DNA from: Pseudomonadota bacterium
Lineage (GTDB): Bacteria; Pseudomonadota; Gammaproteobacteria; Burkholderiales; Burkholderiaceae_E
DNA: 32,841 nucleotides
Direction of reading: 5' to 3'
NCBI GenBank assembly: GCA_023389055.1
Contig: JAEWFA010000034.1
Coordinates: forward strand, 1 to 32,841
The notes under the pieces are model-generated. The model was given only the letters and a program-made list of their open reading frames with translations, searched no databases and had not been told where the DNA came from. The translations under genes were made by a program, and so were the position numbers. Shown one piece after another: positions 7,635 to 15,585 of this stretch. The first letter of the stretch is position 1. Every line of letters begins with the position of its first letter.

Positions 7635-9092
7635 CTATTCGTTCGTCGACCAGCCGCCGCCGATCGCCTTGTACAGCGCGAGCCACGCCGCAATACGCTC
7701 GCGCCGCGTCTGCGTCAGCGTGACGCCGGCGTTCTGCGCGTTGCGCCGCGCCTGCTCGAGGTCGAGCAGGCTGCCGGTACCGACCTCCCATTGCGTAGTC
7801 GCCGCAACGAGGAACGCGCGGTAACCGTCGACTGCCCGGCGGGAATCGTCGAGTCTTCGATCGGCCGCGTCGAGCCGAACCAGCGCCTCCTCGACCTCTC
7901 GCACGGCGCCCAGCGCACGCGCTCGCCAGTCGGCCTCGGCGATCGCCAGCCGCGCGCGCGCCGCGTCGACGCCTGCGCTGCGGCGGCCTGCATCGAAGAG
8001 CGACGCGGCGAGCGAAGGCGCGAACGACCAGGTCGAACCGGCAAAGGTCTGCCCGGCGAAACGCAGCGCCGAACGGCCGATCGAACCGGTCAGCGCAAGC
8101 CGCGGGAAGCGATCGGCCTGCGCCGCGTCCACTTCGGCCGCTGCTGCGATCGCGGCGCGCTCGGCGGCGGCAAGATCGGGACGCTGCGACAACACCTGCG
8201 CCGGCACCGCGTGGACCGCGAAGCCTTCGGGCTCGGGCAGTTGCGCGTGCCGCTGCGCGAGCGCCGGGCGCAGCGTCGTTGCGGGCTGCGCCGTAAGCAT
8301 TGCGAGTTGTCCGACGGCCACGTCGCAGTCGGCACGCTGCGCGGTCGAGCGCGCGCGCGCCTCGGCGGCAGTGGCCTGCGCCAGCGCGAGTTCGGCGGGC
8401 GCGGCAAAACCGGCATCGACCTTCTCGCGCGTCAACGATTCGGTTGCCGCGAGCGAGCGCGCCTGCGCGTCGAACAGGTCGAGCAGCGCCTCGCAGGAAC
8501 GAAGGCCGACGTACGTGTCGGCAACCTCGGCGGCCAGACTGACCCGCGCGTCGTGCCACTGCCAGGCGCTGGCCTTCGCGCGGGCGAGCGCGGCCGACTC
8601 GCGCTGGCGCGCAGCGCCGAAGAGATCGACTTCCCAGCGCGCGTCGAGCGTCCCGCTGCTCATCGTCGTCGCGGCCGGCAGCCCGGCGCCGATCATCAGC
8701 GTATTGCCTCGCGTGGAGCGCGCGTTGGCATCGAGCGTCGGCGCAAGTGCCGCACCCGCGATTCGCGCGTTCGCACGCGCCTCGACGATGCGCTGCGCTG
8801 CCTGCGCGAGCGTCGGGCTTTCACGCTGCGCGGTCTCGATCAACCCGGCGAGCAGCGGATCGTCGAAGCGCGACCACCAGTGGGCGAGCGACTCGGCGCT
8901 ACCGCCGTGCGGCAGCGGTGCCGACCAGGCGGAGGAGACGACCGCCGGAGCGGTCGGACGCGCGGGCGCAACGGCGCAGCCGGCGAGCACGAGCGCGAGA
9001 CCCGCGAGCGGCACGCCGACGAGCGCCGGCGCACGGATCGTTCGCGCCGGAAGCGGCCCCGGCGCCACCGGCCGAATAGTCGCAGCGATCAT
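7635..9092 (-). CDS. RND efflux outer-membrane channel lipoprotein (NodT/OMF family)
   Basis: The channel protein has 485 residues from the ATG at 9092. It has a lipoprotein signal with lipobox LVLAGC (lipidated Cys39). The mature part shows the two repeated helical-barrel halves of TolC-like factors: WWSRFDDPLLAGLIETA and RWEVDLFGAARQRESAALA early, then LALTGSIGRSALRF and FDAGRRSAGVDAARARL in the second half. It forms the outer-membrane exit duct for the pump encoded downstream. The signal sequence is long (38 residues), and no internal ATG gives a shorter one. A TACACT box on this strand at 9124-9119 may be a promoter -10. The region between it and the AhpD-like gene also contains a GC-rich hairpin. 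Confidence 0.88.
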   Translation of the reverse strand: MIAATIRPVAPGPLPARTIRAPALVGVPLAGLALVLAGCAVAPARPTAPAVVSSAWSAPLPHGGSAESLAHWWSRFDDPLLAGLIETAQRESPTLAQAAQRIVEARANARIAGAALAPTLDANARSTRGNTLMIGAGLPAATTMSSGTLDARWEVDLFGAARQRESAALARAKASAWQWHDARVSLAAEVADTYVGLRSCEALLDLFDAQARSLAATESLTREKVDAGFAAPAELALAQATAAEARARSTAQRADCDVAVGQLAMLTAQPATTLRPALAQRHAQLPEPEGFAVHAVPAQVLSQRPDLAAAERAAIAAAAEVDAAQADRFPRLALTGSIGRSALRFAGQTFAGSTWSFAPSLAASLFDAGRRSAGVDAARARLAIAEADWRARALGAVREVEEALVRLDAADRRLDDSRRAVDGYRAFLVAATTQWEVGTGSLLDLEQARRNAQNAGVTLTQTRRERIAAWLALYKAIGGGWSTNE

Positions 9093-9132
9093 GAATGGCG
9101 CAAGCCCGGGGAACCGCGCAGTGTAGCGCGAG

Positions 9133-9154
9133 GGCCGGCGCGCCGTCGCCGGCC
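9133..9154 (-). terminator. GC-rich hairpin between the AhpD-like gene and the efflux operon
   Basis: GGCCGGCG (9133-9140) and CGCCGGCC (9147-9154) pair perfectly over 8 bases around the loop CGCCGT. It begins 13 bases past the stop of the AhpD-like gene. No T-run follows on the minus strand, so termination would be weak or Rho-assisted. It may also set the expression ratio if the genes are cotranscribed. Confidence 0.4.
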
Positions 9155-9166
9155 GCTGCCCCGACG

Positions 9167-9631
9167 CTAGGCCCGCTTGCGCGGCTGGTAGTGACCCGGC
9201 TCGGCCCGGAATGGGATCGCCAGGCGATTCCAGCCGTTGATCGCGACGATCGCCAGCGTCAGGTCGACCAGCTCCTTGTCGCTGAAGTGCCCGCGCACTT
9301 CGTCGTAGAGCGCGTCGGACACTTCGTCGTCGGAGATGCGCGTGAGCGCCTCGGTCCACGCGAGTGCAGCGCGCTCGCGGTCGTTGTAGAACGACGGTGC
9401 CTCGCGCCACGCATTCAGCAGGTAGAGGCGCTGCTCCGTTTCACCGGCGGCACGCGCGTCCTTGCTGTGCATGTCGAGGCAATACGCGCATCCGTTGATC
9501 TGCGAGGCGCGCATCTTCACCAGCTCGAGCAGCGAATGCTCCAGGCCCGATCCTTCGACGTGCTCCTGCAGCTGGAGCATGGCCCGGAAGCCTTCCGGCG
9601 AGGTTTTCCTGTAATCGACGCGCTGGTTCAT
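9167..9631 (-). CDS. AhpD-like carboxymuconolactone decarboxylase family protein
   Basis: The protein has 154 residues with the AhpD signature: C48-A-Y-C51 followed by H55 in NGCAYCLDMHSKDA, preceded by ELVKMRASQI. This CxxC...H motif is the thiol active site of the alkylhydroperoxidase-D family. The frequent relatives in proteobacterial genomes are small peroxidase-like proteins of unknown substrate. The ATG at 9631 has a GGGAG Shine-Dalgarno 5-9 bases upstream; longer in-frame readings overlap the divergent TRAP leader. It precedes the efflux operon on the same strand with a 74-base gap, so cotranscription is possible but not shown. A true decarboxylase function is unlikely because of the redox cysteines. 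Confidence 0.85.
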   Translation of the reverse strand: MNQRVDYRKTSPEGFRAMLQLQEHVEGSGLEHSLLELVKMRASQINGCAYCLDMHSKDARAAGETEQRLYLLNAWREAPSFYNDRERAALAWTEALTRISDDEVSDALYDEVRGHFSDKELVDLTLAIVAINGWNRLAIPFRAEPGHYQPRKRA

Positions 9632-9698
9632 GGGGATCTCCCGAATTGTCGTCTGGAGGGTAGTCCTTCGCGCGCCGCGTGCAGTCGATAGACCGCAT

Positions 9699-9718
9699 CG
9701 CCCGCGAAACAGCGGGCG
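9699..9718 (+). repeat. Short perfect hairpin in the AhpD/TRAP divergent region
   Basis: CGCCCGC (9699-9705) and GCGGGCG (9712-9718) form a 7-base-pair stem with loop GAAACA. It sits about 26 bases upstream of the TACACT box of dctP. It could be an operator for the transporter or a chance GC palindrome. Confidence 0.35.
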
Positions 9719-9743
9719 CAGGCCCGACGCGGATCGAGTCGGG

Positions 9744-9755
9744 ATACACTCGCCG
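9744..9755 (+). promoter_or_regulatory. Putative -10 region (ATACACTCGCCG) for the TRAP operon
   Basis: TACACT (9745-9750) matches a sigma70 -10 in four of six positions including the key TA and final T. It would start RNA near 9757, leaving a ~24-base leader with GGAGGAG. The same 12 bases occur before the AsnC-type gene at 20979-20990. No good -35 is visible 17 bases upstream, so an activator may be needed. Confidence 0.4.
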
Positions 9756-9780
9756 GCAGGATCGAAAACGGGAGGAGACG

Positions 9781-10761
9781 ATGCCTGCTGGTTGGAGAAT
9801 CGGCGCGCTCGCGGGTGCGTTCGCGGGTGCGCTGGCGATGTGCGCGAGCGCCGGCGCATGGGCACAACAGGTCACGCTGCGAGGCGTCAACGCGTTTCAG
9901 GAAGGAACGGCCTTCGCCAAGCCCTTCGAGGACTTCATCGAGAAGGTCAACGCCGACGGAAAGGGCGTCATCCGCATCCAGTACATCGGCGGCCCGAAGG
10001 CAATGCCGCCGTTCGAGGTGGGCAACGCGGTCAAGTCGGGCGTCGTCGACATCGCCAACGTGACGAGCGCGTTCTACACGAACCTGATGCCCGAGGCCGA
10101 GTCGCTGAAGCTCGCCACGCAGCCGATCCAGCAGCAGCGCAGGAGCGGCGCCTGGGAGTACCTGAACAAGCTGCACAACGAGAAGATGAACGTCTGGTAC
10201 CTCGCCCGCACCGGCGACGGCGTACCGTTCCATCTGTACGTGAACAAGCCGATCGACAAGGCCGACCTCAAGGGCCTGACGATACGGGTCACGCCGATCT
10301 ATCGTGCCTTCTTCGCGGCGCTCGGCGCGAACCTCGTGCAGACGGCGCCGGGCGAGGTCTACACGGCGCTCGAACGCGGCGTCGTCGACGGCTACGGCTG
10401 GCCGATCCAGGGCATCTTCGACCTCGGCTGGCAGGAGAAGACGAAATACCGCGTCGACCCCGGCTTCTACCAGGTCGACGTCAACGTCCTGGTCAACCTC
10501 GATCGCTGGAACAAGCTCACCGATGCGCAGCGCGACGTGCTCACGAAAGCCGCGCAGTGGGTCGAAGAGCGCAATGCGCTGAACGCGCAGATCAACGCCG
10601 CGGAGCGCAAGCGCCAGGCCGAGGCCGGCATCCGGACGATCGAGCTGAAGGGCGCCGAGCTCGAGAAGTGGAACACCACCGCGCAGGAGGCGGGCTGGGC
10701 CTACGTGAAGGAGATAGCGCCGAAGCACGCCGACGAGCTGCGCAAGCTGCTCGCACCCTGA
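9781..10761 (+). CDS. TRAP transporter solute-binding protein (DctP family)
   Basis: This is the periplasmic substrate-binding subunit of a Na+-driven TRAP importer, 326 residues long. The ATG at 9781 follows GGGAGGAGACG and starts a classical signal peptide (hydrophobic core then SAGAWAQQ, cleavage after AWA or nearby). Family hallmarks are KPFEDFIEKVNADGKG, the stretch VKSGVVDIANV and the carboxylate-clamping arginine R169 in LTIRVTPIYRAF. The late ERGVVDGYGWP region shapes the pocket. The binding-pocket arginine implies a carboxylic-acid ligand, but its identity is not readable. The three transporter genes follow in order P-Q-M with 7- and 20-base gaps, as one operon. The adjacent 2-oxoacid oxidoreductase operon makes an oxo- or aromatic acid a plausible cargo, which is inference only. 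Confidence 0.92.
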   Translation: MPAGWRIGALAGAFAGALAMCASAGAWAQQVTLRGVNAFQEGTAFAKPFEDFIEKVNADGKGVIRIQYIGGPKAMPPFEVGNAVKSGVVDIANVTSAFYTNLMPEAESLKLATQPIQQQRRSGAWEYLNKLHNEKMNVWYLARTGDGVPFHLYVNKPIDKADLKGLTIRVTPIYRAFFAALGANLVQTAPGEVYTALERGVVDGYGWPIQGIFDLGWQEKTKYRVDPGFYQVDVNVLVNLDRWNKLTDAQRDVLTKAAQWVEERNALNAQINAAERKRQAEAGIRTIELKGAELEKWNTTAQEAGWAYVKEIAPKHADELRKLLAP

Positions 10762-10768
10762 GATCTCG

Positions 10769-11260
10769 TTGGTCGCCACGCTGTACCGTCGCCTGCTCGA
10801 CTTCTGCGGCCTGCTCGCCGGAGCGGGCTTCGCGCTCATCGCGGTGGCGACGGCCTGGGACGTCTTCGCGCGCAACGTGCTGGGCCAGAGCGTGCGGGGG
10901 CTCATCGACGTCGTCGAATACGCGCTGTTCGTCACGACCTTCCTCGCCGCGCCCTGGGTGCTGCGCAACGGAGGGCACGTCCAGGTCGACTTCGCGGTGA
11001 GCGCGCTTCCGGCATCGGGGCAACGAGCGGTCGGGCGCTTCGCCGACCTGATCGGACTCGCCGTCTCGCTCGTGCTGCTCGTCTGGTCCACGCGCGTGAC
11101 GATCGCTGCCTGGCAGCAGAGCAGCATGGTGCTCAAGGCCGTCGTGTTCCCCGAATGGTGGGTGTTCGTCGTGATGCCCTTCGCGTCGCTGCTGTTGGCG
11201 ATCGAGTTCGTCGTCCGGCTCGCGCAGCATCGGCCGACGCGCGCAACGCTCGATCTCTGA
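10769..11260 (+). CDS. TRAP transporter small permease (DctQ family)
   Basis: The protein has 163 residues and four hydrophobic segments, as expected for DctQ. Visible features are the start of the family fold (LYRRLLDFCGLLAGAGFALI), the cytoplasmic turn WDVFARNVLGQSVRGLIDVV and APWVLRNGGHVQVDF, and a C-terminal helix before EFVVRLAQHRP. The start is a TTG at 10769, 7 bases after the dctP stop; no ATG lies nearby, and the next GTG would remove part of helix 1. A weak GAGA precedes it. DctQ bridges the binding protein and the large permease. Confidence 0.88.
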   Translation: MVATLYRRLLDFCGLLAGAGFALIAVATAWDVFARNVLGQSVRGLIDVVEYALFVTTFLAAPWVLRNGGHVQVDFAVSALPASGQRAVGRFADLIGLAVSLVLLVWSTRVTIAAWQQSSMVLKAVVFPEWWVFVVMPFASLLLAIEFVVRLAQHRPTRATLDL

Positions 11261-11280
11261 ACCGCCGGAGAACGCGAACG

Positions 11281-12597
11281 ATGCCCTGGCAGGAAGCGCT
11301 GCTGCTGCTGCTCGGCGTGCTGGTCGGGCTGCTGATGCTCGGGCTGCCGGTCGCCTTCGCGTTCTTCGCGGTGAACATCGTCGGCGCGCTCGTCTTCCTC
11401 GGCGGTGACGCGGGCCTGCTGCAGATGGTGCGCAATTCGGTCACCGCGCTCACCAACTACTCGCTCGCGCCGATCCCGCTGTTCATCCTGATGGGCGAAC
11501 TGCTGCTGCACACGGGAGTGGCCTTCCGGGCGATCAACGCAATCGAGCGTCTGATCTCGCGCGTGCCCGGACGGATGCCGATCGTCAGCGTCGTCGGCGG
11601 CACGGTCTTCGCGGCGCTGTCCGGCTCGTCGATGGCCAACACCGCGATGCTCGGCAGCGCGCTGCTGCCCGAGATGCTTCGTCGAGGCTATGACCCGCGC
11701 ATCGCGATGGGGCCGATCATGGCCACGGGCGGGATCGCGATGCTGATCCCGCCGTCGGCATTGGCGGTGCTGCTCGGCAGCCTGGCCGGCATGTCGATCT
11801 CGAAGCTGCTGATCGCCGGCGTACTGCCCGCGCTGCTGATGTCCGTGCTGTTCATCGGCTACATCGTCTACGTCTGCGTGCGCGATCCGTCGCGCGCGCC
11901 GCGCGAGGACGCGTCGAGCGCAACGGGATGGGCGCGCTACCGCCCCTTCGTCGTCGACGTGGTCCCGCTGTCGCTGATCTTCGTGGCTGTGGTCGGCAGC
12001 CTGGTCGCCGGCATCGCGACACCCACCGAATCGGCCGCGCTCGGCTGCGTCGCGTCGGCGATCGCGGCGATCGGCTACCGCGCGCTGGACCTGCGCAACC
12101 TGAAGCTATCGCTGGTCGAGACGGCGAAGATCAGCGTGATGATCCTGTTCATCATCGTCGCGTCGATCACCTTCGCACAGATCCTCGCGTTCTCCGGCGC
12201 CACCGACGGGCTCGTGGCGCTGGTCTCCGAGTCGGGCCTGTCGCCGCTGGCCATCGTCATCGCGATGGTGGCGGTGCTGCTGTTCCTGGGCTGCTTCGTC
12301 GACCAGGTCAGCATGCTGATGATCACCGTGCCTTTCTTCGTGCCGCTGGCCAAGGCGGTCGACATCGACCTGCTCTGGCTCGGCGTGCTCTACCTGCTGA
12401 CGATGGAGATCAGCTTCGTCACGCCGCCTTTCGGGCTGCTGCTGTTCGTGATGAAGGGCGTCGCGCCGCCGCCGATCACGCTGGGTGACGTCTATCGAGC
12501 AGCGATGCCGTTCCTGCTGATCGAACTGCTCGTGCTGGCGTTGATCATCACGTGGCCCGGCATGGGCACGTGGCTGCCGAACGTGCTGGTGCCGTAG
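11281..12597 (+). CDS. TRAP transporter large permease (DctM family)
   Basis: This is the transport subunit of the TRAP system, 438 residues with about twelve hydrophobic helices. The ATG at 11281 follows CGGAGAACGCGAACG; an upstream in-frame reading lies within dctQ and is rejected. Typical family stretches are PIPLFILMGELLLHTGVA, the SGSSMANTAMLGSALLPEM loop, and IPPSALAVLLGSLAGMS in a re-entrant segment. Near the end are CFVDQVSMLMITVPFFVPL and MEISFVTPPFGLLLFVM. It translocates the solute delivered by DctP using the Na+ gradient. Downstream it converges on the HAD gene across a gap that contains a strong nested palindrome. Confidence 0.93.
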   Translation: MPWQEALLLLLGVLVGLLMLGLPVAFAFFAVNIVGALVFLGGDAGLLQMVRNSVTALTNYSLAPIPLFILMGELLLHTGVAFRAINAIERLISRVPGRMPIVSVVGGTVFAALSGSSMANTAMLGSALLPEMLRRGYDPRIAMGPIMATGGIAMLIPPSALAVLLGSLAGMSISKLLIAGVLPALLMSVLFIGYIVYVCVRDPSRAPREDASSATGWARYRPFVVDVVPLSLIFVAVVGSLVAGIATPTESAALGCVASAIAAIGYRALDLRNLKLSLVETAKISVMILFIIVASITFAQILAFSGATDGLVALVSESGLSPLAIVIAMVAVLLFLGCFVDQVSMLMITVPFFVPLAKAVDIDLLWLGVLYLLTMEISFVTPPFGLLLFVMKGVAPPPITLGDVYRAAMPFLLIELLVLALIITWPGMGTWLPNVLVP

Positions 12598-12658
12598 CGC
12601 CGCGTAGCCGAGCACATCGGCCCGCCGGCCCCGCCCACCCCGTCGGCCCGCGAGAAAT

Positions 12659-12723
12659 GCTGCGAAACGCAGCATTCGAGGCCCTGGAAATCCTTCCAGG
12701 GCTGCAAACGCTGCGTTTCGCGG
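12659..12723. repeat. Nested palindrome between convergent dctM and HAD genes
   Basis: Outer arms GCGAAACGCAGC (12662-12673) and GCTGCGTTTCGC (12710-12721) are perfect 12-base inverted repeats. Inside them GCCCTGGAA (12681-12689) pairs perfectly with TTCCAGGGC (12694-12702) around loop ATCC. Each outer arm is itself nearly self-complementary (GCTGCG AAA CGCAGC, and GCTGCG TTT CGCGGC with one mismatch), so a cloverleaf-like alternative fold exists. It may be a bidirectional terminator for two convergent operons or a REP-like element. No T-run flanks it. Confidence 0.65.
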
Positions 12724-12773
12724 CAAATTCGCGCCGCGACGCGCCGCGTGCCCGCGCCTTCCACCGAAGGCCG

Positions 12774-13409
12774 TTACCGCGCGATCTCCTCGAGCCGCGA
12801 CACCATCCGATCCGGCGGCAGTGCGTCGAACTCCGACTCGTCGCATTCGCCGCCGCGAACGATCGCCACGCGCACCCCGGCGGCGCGCGCCGCGAGCACG
12901 TCGGCGCGGCTGTCGCCGACGAAGAGCGCCTCCTGCGGCGATAGCTTCCAGTCCGACAGCACGCGCAGGATCCCCTCGGGGCGCGGCTTCAGGAAATCGA
13001 CATCATCTCGACTCACCACAGGTGCGAGCCGGTCGTCGAAGCCGAGGCGCGCAAGCGCATTGCTCAACGATGCGCGCCCGATGTTCGTGACCATGCCCGT
13101 CCGCAAGCCGCGATCGGCGAGCGCGTGCAGCAATTCGCCTGCGCCGGCGCGCGCGGACCAGCGCGTACTGGCGTCGGCGTCCCAGCGATCGTAGATCGGG
13201 CCGAGGCGACTGCGCAGCGCGGCCCACCGCCCGTCCCGCATCGCGAGGCTCGCGGCAGCGTTCCACAACTGCGCATAGTTGCCCGTCGTCCCGTAACCGA
13301 GCGAAGCGAAGGCGGCTCGCAACTGCGCCTCGGCTTCCGCCAGCCGCCACTGGAAGTCAACCAGCGTTCCTTCGAAGTCGAAGATCACCGCTGCCACGCG
13401 ACTGTGCAC
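12774..13409 (-). CDS. HAD-superfamily hydrolase with Glu in place of the second catalytic Asp
   Basis: The protein has 211 residues and resembles phosphoglycolate-phosphatase-like HAD enzymes. Motif I is IFDFEGTLVD, with nucleophile D11 but glutamate (E13) where the family has its acid/base aspartate. Motif II is likely the threonine in MVTNIGRA, motif III the lysine in VDFLKPRP, and motif IV is LFVGDSRADVLAARAAG. The four-helix cap is in residues ~18-85. The start is a GTG at 13409; no ATG is available without losing motif I. It follows porB by 36 bases on the same strand and may be the last gene of that operon. The substrate is unknown. The D-to-E change may alter activity or be normal for its subfamily. 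Confidence 0.82.
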   Translation of the reverse strand: MHSRVAAVIFDFEGTLVDFQWRLAEAEAQLRAAFASLGYGTTGNYAQLWNAAASLAMRDGRWAALRSRLGPIYDRWDADASTRWSARAGAGELLHALADRGLRTGMVTNIGRASLSNALARLGFDDRLAPVVSRDDVDFLKPRPEGILRVLSDWKLSPQEALFVGDSRADVLAARAAGVRVAIVRGGECDESEFDALPPDRMVSRLEEIAR

Positions 13410-13445
13410 GACCGCCCGCCTCCCCCGTCGCGCTTCGCCCAGCGA

Positions 13446-14339
13446 CTATGCGACCGCCCGGGCCTCGCTCGCCGCCACCCGCTGCATCAGCCTGCCCCAG
13501 CCCGCGTCGACGTCGCCCTGCAGCGTGTCGATCTCGTGCTGCTTCAGGTGTCGGTAGCGCCGCTGCAACGCCAGGTAATCGGCCACCGGCCGCGTGCGCC
13601 GCGCGTGATTCAGCGTGTAACGCTGCCCATCCTCGACCTCGTACAGCGGGAACACGCCGCTCTCCACCGCGAAGCGCGCCGCCTGCAGCCCGCCGTCGTC
13701 GGGCAGCCCCCAACCGTCGATGCACGGGATGAGCAGCGTGAGCAATCGCGTGCCGCGGATCGTCCTGGCCTTCTGCACCTTGCGGATCAGGTCCGGCAGG
13801 AAGCCGGCCGTTGCCGTGGCCGCATACGGGATCTCGTGCGCGGCCATGATCTCGGTGAGGTTCTTCTTGCGCGAAAGCTTGCCCGCCGGCGTCGATCCGG
13901 TCGACGCGAAGCGCGGCGTCGACGACGACTTCTGCGCGCCGGTGTTCATGTAGCCCTCGTTGTCCAGGCACACGTAGAGGAAGTTCTCGTTGCGCTCGGC
14001 GGCCGACGACAGGCACTGAAAGCCGATGTCGTAGGTGCCGCCGTCGCCGGCAAAGACGACCACCTGCGTGTCGCGCCTGCCCTGCGCGTCCAGCGCGCGG
14101 CGCAGGCCCGAAGCGGCCGCTGCACTCGATTCGAGCGTCGGCTGATAGACCGGAATGCGCAGCGACGAGAACGGCTGCGGCCCGGCGATGATCGCCATGC
14201 ACGACGGCGGCACGACCGCGACAGCGTCCTGGCCGAGCGTGGCGAGCACGTGCCGGACCGACAGCGCCTCGATGCAGCCCGGACACGCGGCGTGTCCCGA
14301 GCAGAACATCGCGTCTTCGACGACTTCGAGTCTTCTCAT
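13446..14339 (-). CDS. 2-oxoacid:acceptor oxidoreductase, beta subunit (thiamine diphosphate-binding)
   Basis: The protein has 297 residues and carries the thiamine diphosphate site of pyruvate/2-oxoacid:ferredoxin oxidoreductases. The Fe-S cysteine cluster begins early as CSGHAACPGC (C13, C19, C22), with a fourth cysteine probably in DNEGY's preceding strand or further on. The ThDP motif runs from GDGG (98-101) to NEGYMNTG (127-134). With the alpha subunit it decarboxylates a 2-oxoacid and passes electrons to Fe-S clusters. It starts 22 bases after the alpha gene's stop with GAGGAAACG upstream. Which acid is used (pyruvate, branched-chain, aryl or phenylglyoxylate) cannot be read from these motifs. 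Confidence 0.88.
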   Translation of the reverse strand: MRRLEVVEDAMFCSGHAACPGCIEALSVRHVLATLGQDAVAVVPPSCMAIIAGPQPFSSLRIPVYQPTLESSAAAASGLRRALDAQGRRDTQVVVFAGDGGTYDIGFQCLSSAAERNENFLYVCLDNEGYMNTGAQKSSSTPRFASTGSTPAGKLSRKKNLTEIMAAHEIPYAATATAGFLPDLIRKVQKARTIRGTRLLTLLIPCIDGWGLPDDGGLQAARFAVESGVFPLYEVEDGQRYTLNHARRTRPVADYLALQRRYRHLKQHEIDTLQGDVDAGWGRLMQRVAASEARAVA

Positions 14340-14361
14340 CGTTTCCTCCGCTGGCGGCTGC

Positions 14362-15585
14362 TCAACTCACCCAGACCGACTCGGGCCCGCTGTCGTACGA
14401 CTCGGCGTTGCGAACGAACTCGCAGATCCGTTCCGGCGGCACGTTCACCCCGCCGACACCGGCCAGCAGCCCGCGCACTACCGGCGCGGCCGGCATTCCG
14501 TAGAGCGCCGCGCGCAGCTCCTGGTGCAGCACGCCGCCGCAACCCGGCGAGTAATTGCGATCGAGCACGATCACTTCGGGCACGCCGTCGAGCGCCGCGC
14601 GCAGCGCCGCGCCGGGGAAGGGCCGGAACAGTCGCAGCTTCACCAGCCCGACCGCAAGGCCCTCGTCGCGCAGCGCATCGACCGCGTCGCGCGCCGTGCC
14701 GCACATGCTGCCCATCGTCACCAGCACCGTGCGCGCCGCGTCGCAGCGATAGCGCTCGACGATGCCCCAGCTGCGGCCGGTGAGCCGCGCCCAGTCGCGA
14801 TCGACTTCGACGGCGAGTTGCGGCACTTTCGCCATCGCGTCGGCCAACTCGCGGCGATGCCGCGCGAACATTTCCTGCGTGACGACGTTGCCCCAGGACT
14901 CGACCTTCGCGGGGTCGATCCGGTGCGGCGGCGCGTACTCGGGCAGGAACGCGTCGACGAGCTGCTGCGCCGGAACCTTCACCGGCTCGAGCGCGTGCGA
15001 GACGTAAAACGCATCGTGGCTCACCATCGCAGGCACGAGCACGGCCTCGGCGATGCGGAACGCCTGGATGACCGAATCGAGCGACTCCTGCGCAGTCTCG
15101 CTGTAGAACTGGATCCAGCCGGTGTCGCGCTGCGAGAGGCTGTCGGTCTGGTCGGGCCAGAACGCCCACGGCGACGCGACCGTGCGGTTGACGTTCGCGA
15201 CGACGATCGGCGCGCGCGCACCGCTCGCGTACTGCAGCACCTCGTGCATCAGCAACAGCCCCTGCGAGGCGGTTGCGGTGAACACGCGAACGCCGGCGAG
15301 CGAGGCCGGAATGCACGCGGCCATCACCGAGTGCTCGGATTCGGGGGTGATGATCTCGGCGTCGAATTCGCCGGCCGCCTGGAACTCGGTGAGCTTCTCG
15401 AGAATCGGCGTCTGCGGCGTGATCGGATAGCCCGGAGCGAATTTCGGGCGTGCGAGCTTCGCGGCCCAGGCCACTGCATGGTTGCCCGTGAGCAGCATCG
15501 TGCGCTCGCGCAGCGCGGCGCCGGAAACGTCCGACACCGCCTCCCCGGCGCGCTCGCGCATCGCCTGCGTCGAGATGTCGTTCAT
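14362..15585 (-). CDS. 2-oxoacid:acceptor oxidoreductase, alpha subunit
   Basis: The protein has 407 residues, the usual size of alpha subunits in the four-subunit enzymes. Key stretches are LTGNHAVAWAAKLARPKF, the substrate-binding GYPITPQTP, and ITPESEHSVMAACIPASLAG. A central ANVNRTVASPWAFWPDQTD follows, with a transketolase-C-like half (VLVTMGSMCGTARDAVDALR). The ATG at 15585 has a near-perfect AGGAGGTGAA Shine-Dalgarno and overlaps the stop of the preceding flavoprotein gene (ATGA). Together with the beta chain it forms the catalytic unit. In phenylglyoxylate dehydrogenase (Pad) of denitrifying Aromatoleum the same subunit classes occur, including an NADH-linked flavoprotein, so an aryl-oxoacid role is one possibility. 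Confidence 0.88.
   Translation of the reverse strand: MNDISTQAMRERAGEAVSDVSGAALRERTMLLTGNHAVAWAAKLARPKFAPGYPITPQTPILEKLTEFQAAGEFDAEIITPESEHSVMAACIPASLAGVRVFTATASQGLLLMHEVLQYASGARAPIVVANVNRTVASPWAFWPDQTDSLSQRDTGWIQFYSETAQESLDSVIQAFRIAEAVLVPAMVSHDAFYVSHALEPVKVPAQQLVDAFLPEYAPPHRIDPAKVESWGNVVTQEMFARHRRELADAMAKVPQLAVEVDRDWARLTGRSWGIVERYRCDAARTVLVTMGSMCGTARDAVDALRDEGLAVGLVKLRLFRPFPGAALRAALDGVPEVIVLDRNYSPGCGGVLHQELRAALYGMPAAPVVRGLLAGVGGVNVPPERICEFVRNAESYDSGPESVWVS

Noticed and set aside
7302..9170. 622-residue plus-strand frame over the outer-membrane channel gene
   Set aside because: It is antisense to a lipoprotein channel with clear lipobox and repeats. No motif is present in the plus frame.
13125..14783. 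552-residue plus-strand frame over the oxidoreductase beta and alpha genes
   Set aside because: It is antisense to thiamine- and Fe-S-binding motifs, and its composition is typical of a shadow frame.
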